DNA of 64,000 nucleotides from Neorhizobium sp. JUb45 (GCF_004343585.1 NZ_SLYW01000002.1:806001-870000); one strand, 5' to 3'. Positions 44,956 to 54,602 are shown, numbered from the stretch's first letter. The notes: generated from the letters alone by a model not told the origin. Translations and numbers: made by a program.

Positions 44956-45777
44956 ATGCCCGAAATGACAGAAATGCTTTTCTTTGCCGCCGTGCTGGCG
45001 GCGAGCGGTGTCGTGTCCGGGTTGCTGGCCGGCATGTTCGGTATCGGCGGAGGCGCCATTCTGGTGCCGATCTTCTTTCATGTCTTCGGTCTGCTCGGCG
45101 TGCCCGAGGACGTTCGCATGCAATTGTCGCTCGGCACGTCGCTGGCCATCATCGTGCCGACCTCGATCCGCTCGTTTCTGGCGCATCGGGCGCGCGGTGC
45201 GGTCGATATGGAGCTTTTGCGCGGCTGGGTGATTGCCGTGCCGCTCGGCACGCTGATTGCGGCAATCGTTGCCGCCAAGGCGTCGAGCGTGACGCTACGG
45301 CTGATCTTTGCGGTGATCGCGCTCATTCTGGCGGCACGGATGATCTTTAACCGGGCGAGCTGGCGGCTGGGCGACGAGCTGCCGAAAAATCCGGCGCGGT
45401 TTCTGGTCGGCACCAGCTTTGGCATCCTGTCCGGCCTGATGGGTGTGGGCGGCGGTGTCGTCAACAACACGTTCATGACGCTCTATGGCCGTTCCATCCA
45501 TCAGGCGGTGGCGACGTCGTCCGGCATGGGCGTGCTGATTTCGCTGCCGGGGCTGGTGGGTTATGTATTCGGCGGTTGGGGTGCAGCCGGCCTGCCGCCG
45601 CTTTCCACAGGTTACGTCAACTGGATCGCCGTCGCGCTGATCATCCCGATCACGCTCATCATGGCGCCCTATGGCGCGCGGGCCGCGCATGCGATGAGCC
45701 GACAGGCGCTGGAGCGGGCGTTCGGCGTGTTTCTCGTCTGCGTTTCGATCCAGTTCTTTGTCGGCGTGTTCTATTGA
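44956..45777 (+). CDS. TauE/SafE (TSUP) family membrane permease
   Basis: This 273-residue inner-membrane protein has about eight hydrophobic segments arranged as two repeats with glycine-rich starts: 'GLLAGMFGIGGGAILVPI' (about residue 24) and 'GILSGLMGVGGGVVNN' (about 157). TSUP proteins export sulfite, sulfoacetate or other small anions. No sulfur gene is adjacent, so substrate remains open. It is followed 96 bases later by an ABC exporter. Confidence 0.88.
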   Translation: MPEMTEMLFFAAVLAASGVVSGLLAGMFGIGGGAILVPIFFHVFGLLGVPEDVRMQLSLGTSLAIIVPTSIRSFLAHRARGAVDMELLRGWVIAVPLGTLIAAIVAAKASSVTLRLIFAVIALILAARMIFNRASWRLGDELPKNPARFLVGTSFGILSGLMGVGGGVVNNTFMTLYGRSIHQAVATSSGMGVLISLPGLVGYVFGGWGAAGLPPLSTGYVNWIAVALIIPITLIMAPYGARAAHAMSRQALERAFGVFLVCVSIQFFVGVFY

Positions 45778-45873
45778 TTGTCCGTCAAAACGGATAACTG
45801 CCGACGGGGGATGTTTTTCCGTTGGCATGGCACCTATATCCGGCGCCAAAGTATTCCAGCCAGAAGTCTCTCC

Positions 45874-46842
45874 ATGTCGTCTATTCAGCCGAATTCCAGC
45901 AAACCTCCCATCGTTTCCATCCGTAATCTGACAAAAGTCTATGGCAACGGGTTCAAGGCGCTGAAAGGCGTCGATCTCGACATCCGCGAGGGCGAGATCC
46001 TTGCGCTGCTCGGGCCAAACGGCGCCGGCAAGACTACGATGATCTCTATCGTCTGCGGGCTGGTCAATCCGAGCGGTGGGCAGGTGACGGTCGGCGGTCA
46101 TGACGTGGTGCGCGATTTCCGCGCCACCCGCTCGATGATCGGGCTGGTTCCGCAGGAACTGACCACCGACCAGTTCGAGACGGTGATCAACACCGTCACG
46201 TTTTCGCGCGGTCTGCACGGCAAGTCGAAAAATCCGGCCTTGATTGAGCAGGTTCTGAAGGACCTGTCCTTGTGGGACAAGCGCAACAACATGCTGCGCG
46301 AACTTTCCGGCGGCATGAAACGGCGTGTGCTGATCGCCAAGGCGCTGGCGCATGAACCGCGCATCCTCTTCCTCGACGAGCCGACGGCCGGTGTCGATGT
46401 GACGCTTCGGCGCGACATGTGGCAGGTGGTGGAAAAACTGCGCGAAACCGGCGTCACCATCATCCTCACCACCCATTATATTGAGGAGGCGGAGGAGATC
46501 GCCGATCGCGTCGGCGTCATCAATGCCGGCGAGCTGCTGCTGATCGAGGACAAGACCACGCTGATGAAAAAGCTCGGTGCCAAACAGCTGCGGCTGGAAC
46601 TGACTCGGCCACTTGAAACGGTGCCGCCAGGGCTGGAGGCCTTCGATCTCAAACTGGTCGATGACGGTCGTGCGCTGGTGCATGATTATGCGGCGGATGA
46701 GACGCATGGGAACGGGCAGGGCAGTCGCATCGCGGCGCTGATGAAGGCGCTGGCGGCAGCCGATGTGCCGCTTGCCGATATTTCCACCCACCAGAGTTCG
46801 CTTGAGGACATATTTGTAAAGCTGATCGGAGAGCGGGCATGA
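45874..46842 (+). CDS. ABC transporter ATP-binding protein (YadG-like)
   Basis: This 322-residue cytosolic ATPase has Walker A 'GPNGAGKTT' (about residues 49-57), signature 'LSGGMKRR', Walker B '[12 protein letters not shown]' and an H-loop 'TTHYIEEAE'. A C-terminal extension of about 75 residues ends in '[13 protein letters not shown]', typical of drug- and polysaccharide-type exporters. The ATG at 45874 gives the best family start; an upstream frame adds 32 residues without support. It overlaps the permease by four bases. Confidence 0.93.
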   Translation: MSSIQPNSSKPPIVSIRNLTKVYGNGFKALKGVDLDIREGEILALLGPNGAGKTTMISIVCGLVNPSGGQVTVGGHDVVRDFRATRSMIGLVPQELTTDQFETVINTVTFSRGLHGKSKNPALIEQVLKDLSLWDKRNNMLRELSGGMKRRVLIAKALAHEPRILFLDEPTAGVDVTLRRDMWQVVEKLRETGVTIILTTHYIEEAEEIADRVGVINAGELLLIEDKTTLMKKLGAKQLRLELTRPLETVPPGLEAFDLKLVDDGRALVHDYAADETHGNGQGSRIAALMKALAAADVPLADISTHQSSLEDIFVKLIGERA

Positions 46843-47612
46843 CCGGCACATTCAATTTCGAAGCGGTCAAGGCGATCTACTATTTCGAGATGGCCCGCAT
46901 GCGCCGCACGCTTCTGCAAAGCGTCATCTCGCCGGTCATCACCACGTCGCTCTATTTCATCGTGTTCGGTACGGCGATCGGCTCGCGTATTCAGGAAGTC
47001 GGCGGCGTTTCCTACGGCTCGTTCATCACGCCGGGCCTGATCATGCTGACGCTATTGACCCAGTGCATCAGCAATGGCTCGATCGGCATCTATTTCCCGA
47101 AATTTACCGGAACGATCTACGAGCTTCTGTCGGCGCCGGTGGCGATGTCGGAAGTGCTGATCGGTTATGTGGGAGCGGCGGCCAGCAAAGGGCTGATCAT
47201 CGGCCTGATCATTCTCGCCACGGCCTCCTTCTTCGTCGATATCCACATCGCCCATCCGTTCATGATGGTGCTGTTTCTGGTGCTGACGGCGATCACTTTC
47301 AGTCTGTTCGGTTTCATCATCGGCATCTGGGCCAAGAATTTCGAACAGTTGAACATCGTGCCGATGCTGATCGTGCCGCCGCTCACCTTCCTCGGCGGCA
47401 GTTTCTATTCGATCGACATGCTGCCGCCTTTCTGGCAGGCGGTCAGCCATTTCAATCCGGTGCTTTATCTCGTCAGCGGTTTCCGCTGGAGTTTTTACGA
47501 GATCGCCGACGTCAATCCGATCGTCAGCCTTGGCATGATCGGGCTGTTTCTGGTGATCTGCCTGTCGATCCTCGGCTGGATTTTCCGCACCGGTTACCGG
47601 CTGCGCAGCTAA
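46839..47612 (+). CDS. ABC-2 type transporter permease (YadH-like)
   Basis: This 257-residue membrane protein has six hydrophobic segments and the ABC-2 pattern '[22 protein letters not shown]' (split) and '[19 protein letters not shown]'. With the overlapping ATPase it forms a two-gene exporter like YadG/YadH, whose substrate is unknown. The ATGA overlap implies coupled translation. A 126-base gap follows. Confidence 0.93.
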   Translation: MTGTFNFEAVKAIYYFEMARMRRTLLQSVISPVITTSLYFIVFGTAIGSRIQEVGGVSYGSFITPGLIMLTLLTQCISNGSIGIYFPKFTGTIYELLSAPVAMSEVLIGYVGAAASKGLIIGLIILATASFFVDIHIAHPFMMVLFLVLTAITFSLFGFIIGIWAKNFEQLNIVPMLIVPPLTFLGGSFYSIDMLPPFWQAVSHFNPVLYLVSGFRWSFYEIADVNPIVSLGMIGLFLVICLSILGWIFRTGYRLRS

Positions 47613-47738
47613 GACTTGAAACTGGCAATCGTCAGGAAAATCGCGACCTAGCGACGCGGGGCAGCTTCGTCGTCTTGCGGGTGTCGTGGTCAGGGACTAT
47701 CTGATCCGCACCCCAAGACCTTCGGAGACTACACCTAC

Positions 47739-48260
47739 ATGAAATCGCTGGAACTGCTCGTCGAGAAGATTATCCTGTCGAGCCGATGGATACTCATCAT
47801 CTTCTACCTTGGCCTTGCTGCGGCTTTGGCGGTTTACGCACTGTCCTTCCTGTCAAAGTTCTGGAAGGTCGCGCAGAACGTCTTCACGCTGGGTGAAGGG
47901 GAAATGATCCTCGCCATGCTCGGCCTGATCGATGCTGCTCTGGTCGCCAGCCTGATCGTGATGGTGATGATTTCCGGCTACGAAAACTTTGTCAGCCGTT
48001 TCGACGAGACGGAAGCCGACGTGTCCTTCCTCGGCAAGCTCGATGCCGGCAGCCTGAAGATCAAGGTGGCCTCGTCGATCGTGGCGATCTCGTCGATCCA
48101 TCTGCTGCAGATCTTTCTCAATGCCGCGCAATACACCGATGGTCAGCTGATGTGGTACACGATCATCCATCTTGCCTTTGTCGTATCGGCGGTGATGCTC
48201 GGCTGGCTGGAAAAGATCATGGCCTCGGCGAAGGCCGACAAGGACGATCTGAAGATCTGA
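47739..48260 (+). CDS. YqhA/UPF0114 family membrane protein
   Basis: This 173-residue inner-membrane protein matches TIGR00645: 'VEKIILSSRWILIIFYLGLAAAL' (helix 1), 'LIDAALVASLIVMVMISGYENFVSRFD' in parts, and 'IHLLQIFLN' before the last helices. The family has four membrane segments and an unknown function. It stands alone between the ABC exporter and a convergent HPP gene. Confidence 0.9.
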   Translation: MKSLELLVEKIILSSRWILIIFYLGLAAALAVYALSFLSKFWKVAQNVFTLGEGEMILAMLGLIDAALVASLIVMVMISGYENFVSRFDETEADVSFLGKLDAGSLKIKVASSIVAISSIHLLQIFLNAAQYTDGQLMWYTIIHLAFVVSAVMLGWLEKIMASAKADKDDLKI

Positions 48261-48288
48261 TTTCTTCGACTGCGAGTTATAATTGAGG

Positions 48289-48310
48289 ACGGCGCCTTTC
48301 GGGGCGCCGT
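48289..48310. terminator. Hairpin between YqhA-like and HPP genes
   Basis: An eight-pair stem ACGGCGCC/GGCGCCGT (48289-48296 with 48303-48310) closes TTTCGG and is followed by TTGTC. It lies between converging genes. Confidence 0.7.
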
Positions 48311-48313
48311 TTG

Positions 48314-49024
48314 TCATTTCAGGACCGTGCGCCGGGCGATATGCTCCGCCTCCACCTGCCGCATCAGGCGGATCAGGTCTTCCCGGTCGATGTCGAAGGT
48401 TTCGTCGAGATGGGCGAGCGCGGCATCGACATCTTCCTCTTCGAAATTCGGTATGGCCGATGGCACCGGTACATTCGGTGCGGTGACCGCCGGTGCCGGG
48501 CGGTGCGGGTAGGAGCGGCCACACAGGCGGTGGAAAATGATGCCGGCAATCGTCAGCACGATGGCGTTCAACAGCACCGGCATGACAGGAAAGAGCGGCC
48601 CCCAGGCATCAACGGCACCACCGCCGAGAACCGCCATCAGCGCCGCAGCGCCACCGGGCGGATGCAGGCAGCGGGTGATCGACATCACCAGAATGGCAAG
48701 CGAGACGGCGATACCCGTGGCCAGCACCGGTTCGGGCACGAAATGCGCGACCAGCAGGCCGACAGCCGCCGACAGCGTGTTGCCGCCGATCACCGACCAT
48801 GGCTGCGCCAGCGGACTGGCGGGTACGGCAAACACCAGCACGGCGGATGCGCCCATCGGCGCGACCAGAAGCGGTGACAGGCCATGGCCGATCATCAGCC
48901 CGGCCAGCGCGCCGGTGAGCGCGATGCCGATCAGGGCGCCGAGACCGGCGACGAGGCGTTCGCGCAGGCTGGCGCCGGCAAGGATGGGGTTGAAAATGAC
49001 GGAGGCAATTTTGCGAGGAGACAT
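48314..49024 (-). CDS. HPP family membrane protein
   Basis: This 236-residue protein has four to five hydrophobic segments and the HPP motif in 'RCLHPPGGAAALMAVLGG' (about residues 111-128). Similar chloroplast proteins transport nitrite; bacterial members have no firmly known substrate. The C-terminal ~60 residues are hydrophilic and charged. It has no operon partner. Confidence 0.87.
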   Translation of the reverse strand: MSPRKIASVIFNPILAGASLRERLVAGLGALIGIALTGALAGLMIGHGLSPLLVAPMGASAVLVFAVPASPLAQPWSVIGGNTLSAAVGLLVAHFVPEPVLATGIAVSLAILVMSITRCLHPPGGAAALMAVLGGGAVDAWGPLFPVMPVLLNAIVLTIAGIIFHRLCGRSYPHRPAPAVTAPNVPVPSAIPNFEEEDVDAALAHLDETFDIDREDLIRLMRQVEAEHIARRTVLK

Positions 49025-49098
49025 GGAGGCATCTTGCTGCGGTCGTTGATGCGCCGTGCTTGCGCCTAAACTTGATGATTGCCAAGAGCTAATAAAGG

Positions 49099-49132
49099 AA
49101 AATCCGGCCGACAGGTGTCGACCGGATTTTTT
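49099..49132. terminator. Bidirectional terminator after the MFS gene
   Basis: AAAATCCGGCCGAC (49099-49112) and GTCGACCGGATTTT (49117-49130) pair with one mismatch around AGGT. T tracts are present on both strands. It lies 24 bases beyond the MFS stop. Confidence 0.85.
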
Positions 49133-49155
49133 GGCAGGGATGGTCAGGAAACGTC

Positions 49156-50358
49156 TCAGCCCATCGACAGACGACGGCTCTCGCCACGGCTGGCCATGAC
49201 CGAGGCGCCGAGAAGCGCGCCGGCGGCGAGGAAGGACACGACGGCGATCGGCCCCTGGGTCTCGATCAGGATGCCGCCGAGGACCGCACCGCTGGAAATG
49301 GCGATCTGGAACGTTGTGAGCATCAGCGCACCGGCACTTTCCGCCTCATCCGAACCGGCGCGGACGACAAAGCTCTGCAGGCTGACCGGGATGGCGCCGA
49401 AGGCAAGGCCCCAGACGGCAACAGCCGTAGCTGCAACGATTTCCGAGCTTCCGGCCACTGCCATGCTGACGGCTGCGGCTGCGACAAGGCTTGCAAAGAT
49501 GGTGATCGACAGGCGCGGGCTGCGCTCCGATACGAAGCCGCCGAGCAGGTTGCCGAAGAAGCCGGCAACGCCATAGGCAAGCAGGATCAGCGAGATGGTT
49601 TCGACGCCGAGATGCGGCACACGTTCCAGGAACGGGCGAATATAGGTGAAGCCTGCAAAATGGCCGGTGATGACCAGAAGAATGGTGATGAGGCCGAGAC
49701 GCATGGCCGGACGACGCAGCAGTGCCGCCATGGTGGCGAGACCGGCATGGCCGCTTGGCGGCATGGCGGGCAGGGTAAATGCCTGTACGAGAAGGGCGAC
49801 AACGCCGATGCCGGCCGACAGGTGGAATGCAGCGCGCCATCCCATCGTGGCGCCGATCCATGCGCCGAGCGGGGCGGCACAGACGGTGGCGAGCGACACG
49901 CCGGCCATGATGATGGCCATGGCGCGGGGCATCAGGTGCGGCGGCACAAGGCGCATGGCAAGCGCTGCCGACATGGCCCAGAAACCGCCAAGCCCGATGC
50001 CGAGCAGGAAGCGGGCGGTGAGCAACGTATAGATGCTGCCGGCGAAAGCCGCGATCAGGCTTGAAATGATGAGCAGTGTCGTCAGCGCCAATACGGTCCA
50101 GCGGCGGTCATATTTGCGGGTGCCGATAACAACGGCAGGCCCTGCAATGGCAGCGACGATGGCGGTCATGGTGATCGACTGGCCGGCAACGCCGGAGGTG
50201 ACGGCAAGGTCACCGGAAATCGGTGTCAGCAGGCTGACGGGCAGAAATTCCGCGGTGACAAGGCCAAAAACGCCCAATGTCATGGAGACGACAGCGCCCC
50301 AACGCGCATGTTCTGCCGTCCGGGCGTCGCCGCCCGGGGATGGGATATGGTCCAGCAT
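49156..50358 (-). CDS. MFS transporter (sugar-efflux/AraJ-type)
   Basis: This 400-residue permease has twelve hydrophobic segments. 'GLVTAEFLPVSLLTPISGDL' near the N-terminus and 'GLGGFWAMSAALAMRLVPPHLMPRAMAI' in parts, after helix 4, match the DHA1 drug/sugar efflux group (AraJ, YdhP). The exported compound cannot be told from sequence. It is divergent from an AraC-type regulator across 73 bases that hold a perfect palindrome, so it is probably that regulator's target. Confidence 0.92.
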   Translation of the reverse strand: MLDHIPSPGGDARTAEHARWGAVVSMTLGVFGLVTAEFLPVSLLTPISGDLAVTSGVAGQSITMTAIVAAIAGPAVVIGTRKYDRRWTVLALTTLLIISSLIAAFAGSIYTLLTARFLLGIGLGGFWAMSAALAMRLVPPHLMPRAMAIIMAGVSLATVCAAPLGAWIGATMGWRAAFHLSAGIGVVALLVQAFTLPAMPPSGHAGLATMAALLRRPAMRLGLITILLVITGHFAGFTYIRPFLERVPHLGVETISLILLAYGVAGFFGNLLGGFVSERSPRLSITIFASLVAAAAVSMAVAGSSEIVAATAVAVWGLAFGAIPVSLQSFVVRAGSDEAESAGALMLTTFQIAISSGAVLGGILIETQGPIAVVSFLAAGALLGASVMASRGESRRLSMG

Positions 50359-50405
50359 GGTATTCTCCTGATTTGCGGTTGATCAAGGGATAGGCGTGAC
50401 GAGCT

Positions 50406-50428
50406 GGAGTTTCCATGCTAGAAACTCC
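50406..50428. promoter_or_regulatory. Palindromic operator between MFS and AraC genes
   Basis: GGAGTTTC (50406-50413) and GAAACTCC (50421-50428) form a perfect eight-base inverted repeat with a seven-base spacer, ending three bases before the AraC-type gene start. It is the likely regulator binding site. Confidence 0.65.
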
Positions 50429-50431
50429 GTC

Positions 50432-51427
50432 ATGCTTGATCATTCGTCCAATTCTCATTTTGAACTTCCCGCCGATCCGCTCAGCGAAATGCTGCGGGGG
50501 TTGCGTCTCGATGGCGTTGAATACGGTCGGTGCCGGCTTGCGGAGCCGTGGGCGACGGCATTTCCGGCGCAGGATGCGGCGCGGTTTCATTTTATCCAGT
50601 CCGGGTGCGCCGTATTGCAGCTGGCAGGCCACGACGAATGGCTGGAGCTGAAGGCCGGCGACGCCGTGCTTCTGCCGCGCGGCGATGCGCATGTGCTGGC
50701 CAGCCGTTCGGACGTGTCGCCGGTGCCGTTCGAACGGTACGGACGTACCAAAATATGCTCCGGCGTCTATGATGTTCAATGTCAGGAAATGCTGCGTGGC
50801 AGTACGCAGGTCTTCAACGGCTCCATGCGCTTCAATGTCGACCGGCTGCATCCGCTATTGCAGATGATGCCGGATGTGATGACGACGATCGATCTGGCCC
50901 GCAGCGAGCCCACCATTCCGCATCTGCTCGACGCCATGGCGCGTGAGGTGGATATGGACCGCGTTGGTGCCGGCGGCATTTTGGCACGGCTTGCGGATGT
51001 CTTGATGGCGACGATGATCCGCACCTGGGTGGAGCATGGTTGCGGCAAGACCAATGGCTGGATTGCGGCGGTGCGCAGCCCCGATGTCGGCCGGGTTCTG
51101 GCGGCGATCCATCTGGAGCCGGAGCGTGACTGGACGGTTGCCGAACTGGCGCGCCATATGGGGGCGTCGCGCTCGGGTTTTGCCGAACGATTTGCCAAGG
51201 TTGTGGGCGAAACGCCCGCGCGTTACGTGGCGCGGGTGCGCATGCATCAGGCGCGGCTCTGGCTGAAAGAGGGCATGCGGGTGGCGGTAATCGCCGAGCG
51301 GCTGGGATATGATGCCGAGGCTTCGTTCAGCCGTGCTTTCAAGCGCATCATCGGCGCTCCTCCGAGTCATTTTCGCGCGAAGGTGGATGAAGTGACGCCG
51401 GTTATGGAACTGATGGCGGCGGAATAG
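50432..51427 (+). CDS. AraC-type regulator with N-terminal cupin domain
   Basis: This 331-residue regulator has a cupin_6 domain (about residues 15-200: 'FIQSGCAVLQLAGHDEWLELKAGDAVLLPRGDAH' in parts) and a C-terminal double helix-turn-helix (about 220-320): 'WTVAELARHMGASRSGFAERFAKVVGETPARY' in parts and 'RLGYDAEASFSRAFKRIIGAPPSHF'. This type often controls an adjacent MFS exporter, as here. The ATG at 50432 follows the palindrome directly; an upstream GTG is possible but would overlap the operator. Confidence 0.92.
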   Translation: MLDHSSNSHFELPADPLSEMLRGLRLDGVEYGRCRLAEPWATAFPAQDAARFHFIQSGCAVLQLAGHDEWLELKAGDAVLLPRGDAHVLASRSDVSPVPFERYGRTKICSGVYDVQCQEMLRGSTQVFNGSMRFNVDRLHPLLQMMPDVMTTIDLARSEPTIPHLLDAMAREVDMDRVGAGGILARLADVLMATMIRTWVEHGCGKTNGWIAAVRSPDVGRVLAAIHLEPERDWTVAELARHMGASRSGFAERFAKVVGETPARYVARVRMHQARLWLKEGMRVAVIAERLGYDAEASFSRAFKRIIGAPPSHFRAKVDEVTPVMELMAAE

Positions 51428-51445
51428 ACGCCGCCCCACCGTCGT

Positions 51446-52150
51446 TCAGTCGCGCAGCCTCAGCTCATCCGTCTGGATTTGCAGGGAACCCAGCGTCGAC
51501 AGAAACGTCATGCCGAGCAGACTTTCACTCAAGCGACCTTCCGAGGCGACCATGGCGCGCACATCGCGGCGCACGATCGGGCCGATCGCCATCTGATCGA
51601 GGCGGACGGGGGCTGCCATGGCGCGACCGTTCGCGGTCGAAACGGCGACGGTGAAGGACAGGTTTTCCGGATCTAGGCCAAGTGTCTGTGCATCTTCCCA
51701 AGTCAGCACCACGGCGCTGGCGCCGGTGTCGACCAGCATCGCAATGGTGCGACCGTTGACTTCCGTGCGAGCCTGAAAATGCCCGCCCATCGAGCGGTGG
51801 AGGATGACTTCCGAGCTACCGTCCGACGCGGTGGTGACGATGGCGCTGCCGGGCATGAGGCCGGCCATCAGCCGGTTGCCGACGGAAGCAAAATCATTGC
51901 GGTAGAGATAACCGACCATCAGGCCCATGATGATGACCAGCCAGATTGCGATCATCCGTGCCGTTTCGCCAAGCTTGCCATGACGGCCCGCCAGCACGCC
52001 CGCGGAAAGCACGGCGGCAATCGGCAAAAGATAGACGAGGCTGGCAAAATCGTCATTGGCCATGCCGAGCGTGCGGCCGCTCGAATCGTTGAAGATCAGG
52101 AGCGCCAGTCCGGCGCCGAGAATGAGCAGAACGACGGTCAATCCATTCAC
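51446..52150 (-). CDS. Membrane-anchored retropepsin-like aspartic protease (TIGR02281)
   Basis: This 234-residue protein has three N-terminal hydrophobic segments (up to about residue 85) and a single-lobe aspartic protease domain with catalytic 'LVDTGASAVVLT' (about residues 139-150), 'ANGRAMAAPVRLDQMAIGPI' and 'SLLGMTFLSTLG'. Such domains act as homodimers; the substrate is unknown. Its start overlaps the DUF1289 stop by four bases, placing it last in the cobS-DUF1289 operon. Confidence 0.88.
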   Translation of the reverse strand: MNGLTVVLLILGAGLALLIFNDSSGRTLGMANDDFASLVYLLPIAAVLSAGVLAGRHGKLGETARMIAIWLVIIMGLMVGYLYRNDFASVGNRLMAGLMPGSAIVTTASDGSSEVILHRSMGGHFQARTEVNGRTIAMLVDTGASAVVLTWEDAQTLGLDPENLSFTVAVSTANGRAMAAPVRLDQMAIGPIVRRDVRAMVASEGRLSESLLGMTFLSTLGSLQIQTDELRLRD

Positions 52151-52386
52151 GGTGCGGTGGTCTCCATCAGTGTCGAGGCAACGGTGAGGCCGGCACGGTG
52201 CAGGCGGCCGGGCAGGGTGGCCATGATTTTTGCACGCGCATCATTATCCATATCGCGCCAGTTGCCGATTTCATCGAGCGAACGGCCGCAGCCGAGGCAA
52301 TGGCCGGCAAGCGGGGCGTCTTCCGCAGCAATGGTGCAGACGCCGGTGCAGGGGGAGAGGATTTTCGATACGTGCATGGCCGACAT
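52147..52386 (-). CDS. DUF1289 small Cys protein
   Basis: This 79-residue protein has the DUF1289 motif 'SPCTGVCTI' and 'HCLGCGRSLDEIGNW', four cysteines likely binding a metal or Fe-S cluster. Function is unknown; family members often sit beside metabolic or B12 genes. It lies nine bases downstream of cobS and overlaps the protease gene by four, so the three are co-transcribed. Confidence 0.88.
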   Translation of the reverse strand: MSAMHVSKILSPCTGVCTIAAEDAPLAGHCLGCGRSLDEIGNWRDMDNDARAKIMATLPGRLHRAGLTVASTLMETTAP

Positions 52387-52395
52387 ATCGGGTGC

Positions 52396-53175
52396 TCACG
52401 TGGCGAGGGCAAGGGCGGTGAGCATGGCTGCCGCCGTGATCTGCTGGGTGGCGCCGATCGTATCGCCGGTATGGCCGCCGAGTTTTTTATCGGCCACGCG
52501 GGTGAAGGCGAAGGCGGCCAGAACCGCGAGTGCCAAAGCGAACAGGATGGAGCCGAGATGATAGCTTGGCAGAAGCAATAGGAAGGCAATCAATGTGGCC
52601 AGTGTCAGCGCCGTTGTGCGTGCTGCATCCTCCGGTTTTCCGACGGCGACAGCAACACCATTGGTGCGGGCTTGTGGCAGCAGCGACCAGTGCCAGACCA
52701 TCAGCGCGCGGCTGACGGCAGCAGTGGAGAGAAGAGTGAGTGCCGCGCCGAAGGGAGAGAGGTCGTCGCCGAGTTGGGCCAGTGCCGCAGCGCGGATGCC
52801 GAAGGAAAGGATGAGGGCGACAACACCATAGGAACCGGTGCGGCTGTCCTTCATGATGGTGAGCGCATGCTCCTTGTCACGGCCGCCGCCAAGCCCATCG
52901 GCGGCATCGGCCAATCCATCCTCATGCAGCGCGCCGGTGGTGATTGCCAATGCGCCGAGACTGAGGATGGCGGCCAGGAACGGTTCGGCACCGAGAACGA
53001 GCGTGGCCCAGAACACGCACATGGCGGGAAGCGCAACGACCACACCTGCCAGCGGAAACGCCCGGACAGCACGCGAAATGCTGCCGTCATGGCCCTCGAA
53101 AAAGCGGGCGTGAACCGGCAGTCGGCTGAGAAAACCGACGGAGCGGGCGATGTCTGCGACGAATTCGCTGAGCAT
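52396..53175 (-). CDS. cobS: Adenosylcobinamide-GDP ribazoletransferase
   Basis: This 259-residue membrane enzyme joins adenosylcobinamide-GDP and alpha-ribazole in the last steps of B12 synthesis (called CobV in the aerobic pathway nomenclature). 'FLSRLPV', 'GALHEDGLADAADGLGGG' and 'RDKEHALTIMKDSRTGSYG' with metal-binding acidic residues are diagnostic, and several membrane helices follow. The ATG at 53175 fits the family length. It is divergent from cobT, and B12 made here can serve nrdJ. Confidence 0.95.
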   Translation of the reverse strand: MLSEFVADIARSVGFLSRLPVHARFFEGHDGSISRAVRAFPLAGVVVALPAMCVFWATLVLGAEPFLAAILSLGALAITTGALHEDGLADAADGLGGGRDKEHALTIMKDSRTGSYGVVALILSFGIRAAALAQLGDDLSPFGAALTLLSTAAVSRALMVWHWSLLPQARTNGVAVAVGKPEDAARTTALTLATLIAFLLLLPSYHLGSILFALALAVLAAFAFTRVADKKLGGHTGDTIGATQQITAAAMLTALALAT

Positions 53176-53293
53176 GTGACGTGCGTTTGGCAGTTGTTCC
53201 TCCGGCCGTGCCTGATAAACAGGGGGCCACAAAGCGGGATTCCCGAAGCAAACACAAGTCTCCCGCGCTTAAGACATGACAAGGATTGATGAT

Positions 53294-54310
53294 ATGAGCG
53301 TGAGCGGCATGCCTTTCGACGATTTTCGCGTTCTCCTGCGCGAATTGCCGGGACCTGACCAGCGGGCACTGGTGGCGGCGCGCGAACGCGACGCGCAACT
53401 GACCAAGCCACCGGGTTCGCTGGGGCGTCTGGAGGAGATCGCTTTCTGGCTGGCCGCATGGTCGGGCCGTTCGCCGGCCGTGAACCGTCCGCTTGTGGCG
53501 ATATTTGCCGGCAATCACGGCGTCGTCAAACACGGCATCACGCCGTTTCCGCCTTCTGTAACGCAGCAGATGGTGGAAAACTTTGCCGCCGGTGGCGCTG
53601 CCATCAACCAGATCTGCGTAACGCACGATCTCGGACTGAAGATTTTTGACCTCGCGCTGGATTACCCGACCGGCGATATCACGGTCGAACCGGCTCTGTC
53701 CGAGCGTGACTGCGCCGCTACGATGGCATTCGGCATGGAAGCGATTGCCGGCGGTACCGATCTTCTGGTGATCGGCGAAATGGGCATCGGCAACACCACG
53801 GTGGCCGCCGCCATCAATCTGGCGCTTTACGGTGGCACGGCGGAGGAATGGGTCGGCCCCGGCACCGGTTCGCATGGCGATGTTCTGGCGCGCAAGGTGG
53901 CGGCGGTGAAGGCTGCTGTCGAGTTCCACAAGGATCATCTTGCCGATCCGCTGGAAGTGCTGCGTCGTCTCGGCGGCCGCGAAGTGGCGGCGATGGCCGG
54001 CGCTATTCTTGCGGCGCGCATGGAAAAGATCCCGGTGCTGATCGACGGTTACGTGGCAACCTCTGCTGCGGCCATCCTGAAGGCGATCAACCCGTCGGCG
54101 CTTGACCATTGCCTGATCGGTCATGTCTCCGGCGAGCCGGGTCATCTTGCCGCGATCGAAAAACTCGGCAAGACGCCGCTTCTGGCGCTCGGCATGCGGC
54201 TGGGTGAGGGCACCGGCGCCGCACTCGCCGCCGGCATCGTCAAATCCGCTGCCGCCTGCCATTCCGGCATGGCGACTTTTGCGCAGGCCGGCGTGACCAA
54301 CAAGGCGTAA
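53294..54310 (+). CDS. cobT: Nicotinate-nucleotide-dimethylbenzimidazole phosphoribosyltransferase
   Basis: This 338-residue enzyme makes alpha-ribazole phosphate for the lower ligand of B12 (CobU in the aerobic nomenclature). 'LTKPPGSLGRLEEIA' near residue 36, 'FAGNHGVVKHGITPFP', 'GEMGIGNTTVAAAI', and the C-terminal 'LGMRLGEGTGAALA' with the catalytic Glu are all present. The start at 53294 ('MSVSGM') is chosen; an ATG six codons upstream is also possible. A terminator follows. Confidence 0.95.
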   Translation: MSVSGMPFDDFRVLLRELPGPDQRALVAARERDAQLTKPPGSLGRLEEIAFWLAAWSGRSPAVNRPLVAIFAGNHGVVKHGITPFPPSVTQQMVENFAAGGAAINQICVTHDLGLKIFDLALDYPTGDITVEPALSERDCAATMAFGMEAIAGGTDLLVIGEMGIGNTTVAAAINLALYGGTAEEWVGPGTGSHGDVLARKVAAVKAAVEFHKDHLADPLEVLRRLGGREVAAMAGAILAARMEKIPVLIDGYVATSAAAILKAINPSALDHCLIGHVSGEPGHLAAIEKLGKTPLLALGMRLGEGTGAALAAGIVKSAAACHSGMATFAQAGVTNKA

Positions 54311-54344
54311 GCCGCTCGACGAGACATCACGACAGCAATTTTTG

Positions 54345-54377
54345 GGGCGGCGCTATGACTGTAGCGGCGCCCTTTTT
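54345..54377 (+). terminator. Intrinsic terminator of cobT
   Basis: Nine pairs with one G-G mismatch (54345-54354 with 54363-54372) are followed by five T. It starts 34 bases after the cobT stop. Confidence 0.85.
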
Positions 54378-54602
54378 ATTTGCCTGGAAATATTTTCTGT
54401 CTGCGTGCTGATTCCATCGGCCTGGCAGGGCGTGCCGCTTTTGAGAGCAGAGCAACCTCACGTTTGTGTGATGTTTACTCATATCAAGCTGTTTGGGATA
54501 TTTCCGAGTGATTGATTGCCTGATTTTCAGTCAGTCGCGAGAGCTTGCAGGTAGACTCTCTTTTCCTGAAAAGTTAGCGTTTGTCATGTTTTGGTGGGGT
54601 GA

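Noticed and set aside
44706..45059. Minus-strand frame in the gap before the TauE/SafE gene
   Set aside because: Most of its length is antisense to the permease start, no ribosome binding site or family pattern is seen.
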